This document shows positions 10,555-19,192 of a DNA stretch of 23,714 nucleotides, one piece after another. The stretch covers positions 1 through 23,714 of the forward strand of contig JNEM01016543.1 of NCBI GenBank assembly GCA_000697335.1, read 5' to 3'. A model generated the notes under the pieces. The model saw only the letters and a list, made by a program, of their open reading frames with translations. It was not told where the DNA came from and searched no databases. A program made the position numbers and the translations under genes. The DNA is from Conidiobolus incongruus B7586 (lineage: Eukaryota > Entomophthoromycota > Entomophthoromycetes > Entomophthorales > Conidiobolaceae). Positions within the stretch are counted from its first letter, which is position 1. Every line of letters begins with the position of its first letter.

Positions 10555-13500
10555 CTATTCGGATGGATTATCCTTGGAAATTATATCGCATAATTCCTTG
10601 AAAGTAGTAGCATTTGCTAGTGCATCGGAGCATGCAAAGTCCAATAATTGTGCAATGGAAAATTGTTTCGTCTTTTCCATCAAAATTTGGTGGGCAATGT
10701 TCAAAAAGTACACTGAGTTGGGATCTTCGATATCTTGTTCAGTTTCATATTCTTTCTTATGCCAAGCATCAATAATACTGGGAAGATAGTAACATGTGGA
10801 TGTAGTGCTCATGCAAGTGGATGAAACATCGTTAGGAGAGTCAGGGGCTAAAAGTCTTGAGATCGCGCACTTGGATTCCACTTCAGAAAGAACTGATTTG
10901 TTGTTGAGTGGGAAGAGATTGGAAAAATTCTTAGAGCTAACTGTATTAAAATCAGCAGAGGGATCAACAGGAGACAGAATAGATGTTATTTTTGTTTTCA
11001 CTTGTTCAATTTGAATGCTATCATCTTTACTTTCAAAGATTGTTACTGATGATTGCACAATAGTTTCACTCGTTCCATTAGGTTGATTGTTTGTAGATTC
11101 ATTTTCATTGTGTGCTGAGCCATTAGATAACTCTCTGGACTCTTCGACATGACAGTTTTGATCAAATGAATCTGGTTCGCCATTAGCATGACCGTTTGTT
11201 TGCCTTACAACCAAGGCATTTACCTCATTATCAAAGTTTTCTACAACAGGTTCAGGTGGTGGAAATTTTTCTAACCTGGCTTCACTAACTTGCTTATATT
11301 GATCCAAAACAAATGGATATTTACCACCCAAGTTGTGATAAATATCATACTCTAGCTGGAGAGCTGTTTGAACTATATAGTGTCCAGGATTTTTCATGTA
11401 AATAATAATATTATTGACTATAGAATTCAAATCGTCAAGCACTTGGCCGAATGTTTCATAACTGAGATCGGCAAGCTTATCTAAGATTGTAAGTAAGCAA
11501 ACGGGTTTGTATTCTGGGGGCCAAGCACCTTCATTGTACATAGGCTCGCATAAGAGAGCAAACGAGGAATCGTGGAGGCAACCATGAATCACTTGAATTA
11601 AATCCTTGAGAACTAAATCCGATCCGGTAGAGCCATCATTTAAAATCAACGAGTTTGCAGATTTTGGGTTAGGAGGAGAAAATCTTCCTCTAAATAGGGA
11701 CTCTTTATCAGGTTTTGGAAGTTTTGATGAGAAAGAAGTCTCTAGTAAATTGATTAGGAATCTAGAACGCTGCTCCTCGGATGGATGAGAATTGACCTCA
11801 TGAAACTGAGCCTGTGGAGGTTGCAAAAAATCGTAGCCATAGTCTTCGGGGGTTGCATTGGACGTTACTAATAAAACTACTTGGCAGAGTGGGCTTAAAT
11901 GCTTCAGATACATATTTAGAATAGATATTACTTGAGTAAAGATTCGCGGGCTACTATCAATGAAGGGAATATATATAACAGATGTGGTGAAAGCAATGGG
12001 ATGCATGGGGATCGATGCAAGTTGACGCTTCAAGGCTTGGGGCACTGTGATACCGTCTGATTGACGAACAAGGTCAGACGCACTTAGCGTGAGAATTCGA
12101 TCAACAGCTAACTGGTTTAGAATTGCCGATCCAATCGAAGATAAAATATAAGGCGTGGTTCCATAAAGTACAAGCGATTTAGGAAGTTGGGGAACGAGGG
12201 GTGTTACAGTAGGTGGCTCAAGGTAGGGAGCAAACCACTGACAACAATAGTCCACTTCAGACTGAAGTAATGCAGACTGGTAGAAAGGCAGTGGAAATAC
12301 ATCCATAGATAATGCACGTCTGCCTGTGGGTACAAAGGTTGCTAGAGATTGTTCAAAATGAGCTTTGGTTACTTGAAGAGGCTGGTCACTGGCTCGATTA
12401 GTCAGCGATGACTGTATCTTCGCTTGAAGCAAAGATTCATTACACACTAACTTGATATCCGCAGGTGTATATCCGTTGGTACGTGTAGCAAGCCAGTCTA
12501 TTAAGTCATTGGGAGGAGGGACAGGCCAGTTTTGTGTGATCTTACTAAATACTTCCATACGAGAATAATGATCAGGAAGAGTAAATAAGAGCTCAGTACC
12601 AAATCTACCAGGTCTTCGGAGAGCAGGATCAATGGTTTCAGGGTGGTTGGTTGATGCAATCACTACAACTCCCTCGCGCTCTACTGCGCCATCCATGAGT
12701 CCAAGTAATGTTGATACCATAGCGGTTAAATGAGTCTCTTCAGACTCAATACGTGAAGGGGCCAAAGCGTCGATTTCGTCCAAATAAATAATTGACGGTG
12801 CCCATTTCCTAGCAGCTTCGAATAGCTGAGTCAAGTTCTTTTCACCATCACCATAGTATTTAGATAAAAACTCTGTGGAATTCCTGAAAAAGAAAGCCCA
12901 AGGTTTACCATTACTTGAAGTATCATTTGCAAGTGCTTGAGCAACCATGGTCTTACCAGTACCAGGAGGCCCATAGAACAAGAAACCGTTCTCAGGCTTT
13001 AGATTAATTGAGTCATATAAAGCCTTATATTTAGTAGGTAAAACAAGTGTCTGGTTCAAAGTTTGAATTTGTTTTTTCAAGCCTCCGAATTGATTCCATG
13101 TTACAGGCTTCTTGTTAAGGTTATAAGAATTCAACCTATCGCCCTCGCTTAACAATTTCAACCTATCATCATTAATAATTTCCAAATTATCCGGTAAAAT
13201 TACATTTTTCTTGATTTTTTCAGTATCTTTCTTTTCATTAAAACCACGAAATAGCCTTTGAAGACCTGCTTCATCTTCAAGGTCATTCAATTTAGAGGGC
13301 TCATGATCTAAATCAGAAAACTGAGCTTTACTAAGATTTTGGTTATTATAATAGCTGAACATTTCAGATTCTTGTGTTCCCATCATATGTGCAATTCGAG
13401 AAGATTTCCCAAATGCCCTGATACCTGTTTTGTTTTTATTTTGTCTTGTTCTGGACCTTGTTTCGTATCGCGGGGTTATTGTAGATTCAGCTTCAGATTC

Positions 13501-13842
13501 TTCTTGCCGATTTTTACTCCTTAAGTTATATTTAGGTGAAATAACCTGATGACTTCTTCGCTTTTTGGTAGGTTTTACTGATTCTGGTTCCGAATAAGAC
13601 TCATCGTATTCAGTGAGTTCAGAATTATCATTTATGAAATCTGAGTCTTTGCGTAGTTTTTTATGTATTACCTCCTCTTCAAATTCATCTTCTATCTCCT
13701 CATCACTAAAAACGACATCGTCTGATTCCGACTTATCAGGAACAAAATCCTCATCTTTGGGATTATCCTGAACATGGAAAGCATCCATCTCATCTTCAGA
13801 GTTGGAAGCGGAGTCATTAGAATTATTATTGTATGGAGACAT
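10555..13842 (-). CDS. YTA7: Yta7/ATAD2-type AAA ATPase with bromodomain
   Basis: A single-exon gene of 1095 codons, stop TAG. The family comprises nuclear H3-H4 handling ATPases that disassemble or remodel nucleosomes at transcribed and boundary chromatin. The N-terminus is acidic (residues 1-85), followed by basic Y-x-x-R-S patches (KYNLRSK at 104-110, RYETRSR at 125-131), as in other fungal Yta7 proteins. AAA1 is intact: Walker A GPPGTGKT (291-298), Walker B IIYLDEID (351-358), sensor STN (397-399), RRPGRF (409-414). AAA2 is degenerate: GTTPYILSS (561-569) replaces Walker A and SVIYIPFID lacks the catalytic acid pair, a known trait of this family. A divergent bromodomain spans about 745-835; at the acetyl-lysine-binding Asn position (usually NALEYN) it has NIIIYM, so M816 replaces the Asn. 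A Ser/Asn/Glu-rich linker and a short helical C-terminus follow. The start MSPYNNN is the first ATG of the open frame. Confidence 0.93.
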   Translation of the reverse strand: MSPYNNNSNDSASNSEDEMDAFHVQDNPKDEDFVPDKSESDDVVFSDEEIEDEFEEEVIHKKLRKDSDFINDNSELTEYDESYSEPESVKPTKKRRSHQVISPKYNLRSKNRQEESEAESTITPRYETRSRTRQNKNKTGIRAFGKSSRIAHMMGTQESEMFSYYNNQNLSKAQFSDLDHEPSKLNDLEDEAGLQRLFRGFNEKKDTEKIKKNVILPDNLEIINDDRLKLLSEGDRLNSYNLNKKPVTWNQFGGLKKQIQTLNQTLVLPTKYKALYDSINLKPENGFLFYGPPGTGKTMVAQALANDTSSNGKPWAFFFRNSTEFLSKYYGDGEKNLTQLFEAARKWAPSIIYLDEIDALAPSRIESEETHLTAMVSTLLGLMDGAVEREGVVVIASTNHPETIDPALRRPGRFGTELLFTLPDHYSRMEVFSKITQNWPVPPPNDLIDWLATRTNGYTPADIKLVCNESLLQAKIQSSLTNRASDQPLQVTKAHFEQSLATFVPTGRRALSMDVFPLPFYQSALLQSEVDYCCQWFAPYLEPPTVTPLVPQLPKSLVLYGTTPYILSSIGSAILNQLAVDRILTLSASDLVRQSDGITVPQALKRQLASIPMHPIAFTTSVIYIPFIDSSPRIFTQVISILNMYLKHLSPLCQVVLLVTSNATPEDYGYDFLQPPQAQFHEVNSHPSEEQRSRFLINLLETSFSSKLPKPDKESLFRGRFSPPNPKSANSLILNDGSTGSDLVLKDLIQVIHGCLHDSSFALLCEPMYNEGAWPPEYKPVCLLTILDKLADLSYETFGQVLDDLNSIVNNIIIYMKNPGHYIVQTALQLEYDIYHNLGGKYPFVLDQYKQVSEARLEKFPPPEPVVENFDNEVNALVVRQTNGHANGEPDSFDQNCHVEESRELSNGSAHNENESTNNQPNGTSETIVQSSVTIFESKDDSIQIEQVKTKITSILSPVDPSADFNTVSSKNFSNLFPLNNKSVLSEVESKCAISRLLAPDSPNDVSSTCMSTTSTCYYLPSIIDAWHKKEYETEQDIEDPNSVYFLNIAHQILMEKTKQFSIAQLLDFACSDALANATTFKELCDIISKDNPSE

Positions 13843-15063
13843 TATGATTTAGTTATAAGTATGAAGTAATATTACAGATAATAATTATTAAACCTATTGA
13901 ATAGATAAATTGTGCATTCAAGTGGATTTTAAAAATGCTTAATTTTGTTTACAAATTAAGTACCCCAATTCACTAGTATTTAAAACCATTTCAATTAAAC
14001 CGATCTTGTGGGATTTTTATTTATCATTTGGTTATCACTGTTAGAATAAATAGTATATTTATTATATAAAGTAATATCGTATTTGTCAAACTATCATTAT
14101 ATTTAAGTAACCAGTACTTTTATTTGAATTAGTTTTTAGATTTTGTATTTAATTTTAGATTAAAACTTCAAGCAAAATTGAGCTATCTTTGTTATTAAAA
14201 ATAGTGCTTTTGTATTATTTGTGGTATTATCTATGATCTAATAATCTAACATAATACCAATAATTTTCCAAAATGTAATATTTAAATACACTTGTCATTT
14301 ATCGAATAATTCTGGAGAATAACAGCCAATGAATGAAATTTTAAAACTCAAGTATAAAAAATTTATTCAGGTAATAGTAATCCAAATAATAAATCTAAAA
14401 ATAAATATCTCGATTGATATCTTTTATTAAATACTGGTATCCATTTAAATTGTTTCTTTTCAATAAGATAAAGTCTATAGACGGAATAAAATAACAATTA
14501 TAAATATTGCTGTAAGATTAGCCTATAAAGCGAGATAAAACACTAGAATTTTTTAATTTGATATAGGATTAGTATTTTTAACGATACAGTATAAATTATT
14601 ATCAAAAGTGGATCTTATAGTCATATTAACCTAAAATTTTTTAAATAACTAGCGCAGTTGAGTATTTTTTGAGAAGTGAATATTGGGAATTAATTTAACT
14701 TATATTAACACAGAAATATAAAACATTAGGAAATTGAAACAAATAAGGAATAATGAATATATATGGAATAGCATTTATTGAAACACCTATACCAACAAAT
14801 TGTATTCTTTATTGGGTCAATTAAAATATAGACTGTTCCGGTGGATAAAAGATTTTGTTTATAGCAGATTGTATTCATTAAATGGATAAATAGGTTATTA
14901 ACTAAGATTGCAACCACCTCCGAATTATTAATCAATGTAACTTGAGATACAAAAAAAGATTACAATCGGATGATTTCATACTGATCAATTCGAAAAATGA
15001 TGAATGAAAGGAGTCATTTGGGGGAGGGAAATCATTAAAATTCTCATACACCAATTCAAGAAA
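13843..15063. other. Divergent intergenic region
   Basis: About 1.2 kb between the divergent Yta7-type and first Sec14-like genes, expected to hold both promoters. No gene is recognised; a 69-codon minus-strand frame at 14726-14935 has no family resemblance. A purine-rich stretch (about 15003-15030, including GGGGGAGGGAAA) stands out shortly before the Sec14 gene and could be a promoter element. Confidence 0.55.
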
Positions 15064-15071
15064 TATAAATA
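15064..15071 (+). promoter_or_regulatory. Possible TATA box of the Sec14-like gene 1
   Basis: TATAAATA lies about 140 bp upstream of the start codon at 15211 and just downstream of the purine-rich patch. It is a good match to the TATA consensus, but chance matches are frequent in this composition. Confidence 0.3.
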
Positions 15072-15210
15072 GAGTTTAAGCCTTTAAAATTCACTAAATC
15101 TTTGTTTAATGATAATAATCATTGATATTCATTTAAATTTTTTGAAACCAAAAATATATATTTTAACAAAACATTAATCAATTTAAATTAATTTATACAA
15201 ATTCAAAAAT

Positions 15211-16506
15211 ATGACTTCTAAGGTTGTTAAAGCTAGAACTTATAATAAGTTAAATTTAAATGATGAACAATTGACCAAATTGAAGCAAGTTTGGAAGAAG
15301 GTGTCGAACAAATTCAATAATGTAGAGCCTAAGCCCGTTGAGGAGAAGAGCTCTAGCAGCAGTGGTACTTTTGGTCGCTTTAGTTTAAAGAATATGGTCA
15401 AAATGAGTAGTTCATCATCTACTACTTCAGATCTAGATCTCAAAAAATCTGGGGAAGAGTTAAGACGTAGTATGTGGAACGTCGTGCAATCTGATCATCC
15501 TGATAGTCTTGTTCTTCGTTATCTAGTTGCCCGTAAATGGAACGTTGACGACGCTGTCAAAATGTTTTTAAGCTCTCTCGAATTTTTCGATAGTGATGTA
15601 CTTCACAAGGTGCAAAACGAAGGTGAAAGATGTATTCAGACCAGTCAGCTCGATAGCGGTGCGTTCTATTTCCACCAAACTGATAAGGATGGCTATTTAA
15701 CTCTTTACGTTCATGCCGCCAAAAATTTCCCATCCCAATATACTCAAGACGAGCAATTGATGTATACTTTGAATATTATGATCACTGGTTATCTGATGCT
15801 TGGTGAATTAGGTACCATTACAGTTGTATTCGATATGAATGGATTTACTATGGCCAATTTGGTAATTAAAATTTATTCATTAATTTTATTGAATCTAATA
15901 TTTTGTCAGGATTTGAATTATATGAAAACCTTGGCTAAATTGTTAAGCGATCAATATCCTGAAACTCTCAAAAGGGTCATCGTTCATGGAGCCCCTTGGA
16001 TTTTCAACAGTAAGTTTTGAACTTGGTTAATTTATTTACTCTTATTTATCTAGGCATTAATTATTTCATTAGCTGTATGGACCACAATCTCTGCCTTCCT
16101 TGACCCTGTCATCAAATCTAAGGTTATCTTCACCAGCGGAGACGAAATCAAGGAATATATCGAAGAATCCAAATTACCTAAAGTTTTAGGCGGTTCCAAT
16201 AGCTATGAATTCAAATATGTTCCACCCTCAGAAGATGAAATCCTCATGAAAGCAAAAGATGACCAATATGAAAAATTGGCAAAAGAAAGATCTGAATTGG
16301 TTGAGGAATTTGATCGTTTGACAGCTCAATGGATTGAGAGTAACGACGCTGAATTCAAAGCCAAGAGAGATGCTGTAGCTGATCAATTAGCAGCTAATCA
16401 CCAAGCCATACATCCTTACATCCACTGTAAGAACATGTATCATCGCATTGGTGTCATTACTCCATATGACAATATTAGCTGGGCTCCAGTAGCCAAACCT
16501 GAATAA
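15211..16506 (+). CDS. CRAL-TRIO (Sec14/Csr1-like) lipid-transfer protein, copy 1
   Basis: Three exons: 15211-15861, 15910-16009 and 16073-16506. The introns are 48 nt (GTAATT...TTGTCAG) and 63 nt (GTAAGT...CATTAG). The spliced frame is 394 residues ending AKPE, stop TAA. The N-terminal LNDEQLTKLKQVWKK and the CRAL-TRIO-N helices (about 86-125, LVLRYLVARKWNVDDAVKMF) precede the lipid-binding domain (about 145-300): FHQTDKDGYLTLYVHAAK, TVVFDMNGFTMANL, YPETLKRVIVHGAPWIF, then a FLDPVIKSKVIFTSGD..IKEYI gate-like segment. This is the order seen in the Csr1/Sfh2 group of Sec14-like phospholipid-transfer proteins. A Ser-rich insert lies at 48-76 and a charged helical tail with QWIES follows the domain. 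The likely role is cytosolic phosphatidylinositol or phospholipid exchange; the ligand cannot be read from sequence. Intron 1 is a multiple of three and has no stop. Copy 2 lies 1.3 kb downstream. Confidence 0.9.
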
Positions 16507-17786
16507 TTTCACTCAGCGAGTTGATTTCGCTATGAATTAATATCATTTTAAAATTCTGTTCAAAAATTCAAGATATCTTAAATAATGTAATCAATATAAT
16601 TATTAACAAAATGAAGTTTTTATCTATTATAGTTCTTTAATCTTCATATCTTTGTAAACAATCTTAATTTTATACTTTTTATAGTTTAATTTGATAACTA
16701 CTATTACTAAAATTTAATTATATTATTTTTAAAGATTTTTAAATATTTTTAAATATTCCAAATATTTTGACTATTGAATTTAAAATGATTGATAATTTGA
16801 AATATTATTTTGATATCAATTTAGCTGATTACATTCCAAATTATTATAGATTCCTAGATTATCTGTTTAATTTAAATTACTTTCTTCATTATAAATCTTA
16901 ATACTAAATATTCTTATTTTAGCTGTATATTTATAATAAATTATTAAACTAAAAATACACTCGTTGATTTTAATATATAATCATATCAATGTAATTTACT
17001 ATTTCTTTATAGTATACAATAAATACTTATTTTATGTGATTAAGATTGAAACTGAATAATTTCGTTACTAGTATAAAGCAAGCTGCTTTTTATTATTTCA
17101 AAAATATATACAATCATCTCCTATTTATTTAATTACTACTATTTATTGTACATTTAGTATGATTCATATTTATTCAATTCGAGTTATGGGCTTTTTCATT
17201 AAATTTCATTAGTGAGAATTGGTTTACTAGTGAAATTTTGTACAATATTGAAATTTAAATTTGTAATATATTAGGATAGTATAATATTCCGATATCATAT
17301 TTGTTATATGGATCATCATAATTTTGCAATTTTAGTGTGGATTAAATAGTTTAAATTTGAAAAAGGATTAATAGCTCTTCTTAGGAATTGAATTATAATG
17401 ACACCAACTCACAAAGTTTTATGACGTTGATTAAACAATTCAATATTATCATATATCTTCGAAGTGACTATTTTTCACTTTAATCAACCTTTCATTAATA
17501 TTCCAAATTTAATACATTTCAATTTTGAGACTGCTAAGTTTTAATCAAATCCTCTCATTTAACCCATAATTTTACACCAATTCCGATCATAATTAATTAT
17601 ATATGGTATCAATAGCAAGAACTCTAGATGCCACGTGTGTGAACACAACGTTGCTGATGGAATATATGCAAAATACCACAATTTTATTAAACCCTTATCG
17701 ATTTATTGTAACATGGGTTTGAAGCTACTGGACTCAAATATTGCAAATATATATTGAAATATTAAATAGATTTTTGAAATAATAAT
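16507..17786. other. Spacer between the tandem Sec14-like genes
   Basis: AT-rich DNA with no gene seen. The last 200 bp hold the presumed promoter of copy 2, including a CACGTG hexamer. The spacer shows no obvious similarity to the region upstream of copy 1, so the duplication is old or included little beyond the coding part. Confidence 0.55.
17632..17637. promoter_or_regulatory. E-box CACGTG upstream of Sec14-like copy 2
   Basis: A palindromic CACGTG within GCCACGTGTGTG, 150 bp before the copy 2 start codon and inside a short patch richer in GC than its surroundings. It is the consensus site for bHLH factors such as Pho4 and Cbf1 in yeast. Use here is unproven. Confidence 0.3.
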
Positions 17787-19075
17787 ATGATGACTTATAA
17801 TTTGGTCAAAGCTAGAATATATAATAAAGTGAAGCTGAAAAATGAACAGTTGCAAATCTTGAAGCAAGTGTGGAAGAAAATGCTGAATAAGTTGAATAAT
17901 ATCGAATCAGAATCTAGCGAGAAGGAGAAGAAGAATTCTATCAATATCTGTTCATTTGGCAGGTTGAGCTTGAAGAAGATGCTGAGGATGAATAATTCCT
18001 CCACGTCCATCAACGAGTTGGATCAGAGTAAGACTGGGGACGAGTTAAAACAAAATCTTTGGAACTTGCTGCAATCGGACCATCCCGACGCCCTCCTGAT
18101 CCGATATATTGTAGCGCGCAAATGGAATGTGGACGATGCGGCCAAAATGTTCCTAGAATCTTTGGAGTTTTTTGAAGGAGACAATTTGCGCAAGTTGCAG
18201 ACTGAGGGTGAGCGATGTATCCCTAGGAGTCAACTGGACAGTGGTGCGTTTTATTTCCATCAAACCGACAAGGAGGGTTATTTAACCCTCTATGTTCATG
18301 CTGCCAAGAATTACCCATCCCAATATACTCAAGACGAGCAATTGATGTATACTTTGAATGTAATTGCCACCAGTTACCTGATACTTGGTGAATTGGGTAC
18401 CATTACAATTGTATTTAATTAGAATGGATTTACAATGGCTAATTTGGTAATTTATTTTGACATATCATTATGATAATTCTAATATTTTTATAGGATTTAA
18501 ATTATATGAAAACTTTAATCCAACTATTAACTGGCAAAATACCCGAAACACTTAAAAGAATTATTATTCATGGAGCTCCCTGGATTTGCAACAGTAACGA
18601 CCTATATGATATCATTCATTAAATAATTGATCATGATTAATTAGATGTATGGGGTATGATTTCATCATTTTTAGATCCCGTTATCAAATCCAAAGTTGTA
18701 TTTACTAACGGCGATGAAATCAAAGAATACATCGATGAATCCAAGTTACCCATAGAGTTGGGAGGTTCCAATTCCTACAAATATGAATACATTCCACCTG
18801 CTGAAGATGAAGGATTATTACCCAGAGATAGTCATTATGAGCAATTAGTTCAAGATCGTAGTGAACTGGTCCAAGAATTTGAACGTATCACATATCAATG
18901 GATTGAAAGTGACGATGCACAACTCAAGTCTAGCAGAGATTAATTAGCTGACCAACTGGCGGCGAATCATCAAGCGTTGTATCCGTACATCCGCTGTAAA
19001 AATATGTATCATCGACTCGGTGTGATTACTCACTACGACCAAATCAATTGGGCACCAGTTGCCAAAACCGATTAA
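17787..19075 (+). pseudogene. Sec14/Csr1-like copy 2, two in-frame stops
   Basis: A tandem paralogue of the gene at 15211-16506. Exons correspond one to one: 17787-18446, 18494-18593 and 18645-19075. Introns of 47 and 51 nt sit at the same places and phases with intact GT/AG ends. Read through the stops there are 396 codons, with the N-terminal helix (LKQVWKKM), CRAL-TRIO-N (LIRYIVARKWNVDDAAKMF), FHQTDKEGYLTLYVHAAK, GAPWI and the QWIES tail all conserved. Two stops break it: TAG at 18420-18422 (codon 212, where copy 1 has Met in DMNGF) and TAA at 18941-18943 (where copy 1 has Ala in KRDAVADQL). No frameshift is present. The sequence was clearly held by selection for most of its life, so the loss is recent, or the product is a 211-residue truncated form lacking half of the lipid pocket. 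Sequencing error and readthrough are not excluded. Confidence 0.85.
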
Positions 19076-19192
19076 TTATTATATATTATAAATAAATTTT
19101 TTCAATTTATGATTAATATATGTAACAATTATAGATATTAAACAAAAAAATTGATGATTTGAATATTTTATTTTTCATAATTATTAACTGAA

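Noticed and set aside
14726-14935. 69-codon minus-strand gene
   Set aside because: No recognisable domain; it ends in an AT-rich spacer with no supporting context.
15003-15036. Purine-rich tract as a triplex or G-quadruplex site
   Set aside because: It has only two short G runs, too few for a quadruplex; noted only as a possible promoter element.
17787-19075. Heavy RIP as the cause of copy 2 inactivation
   Set aside because: Copy 2 is not more AT-rich than copy 1 in its coding part and has several GC-richer stretches, unlike a RIP-mutated duplicate.
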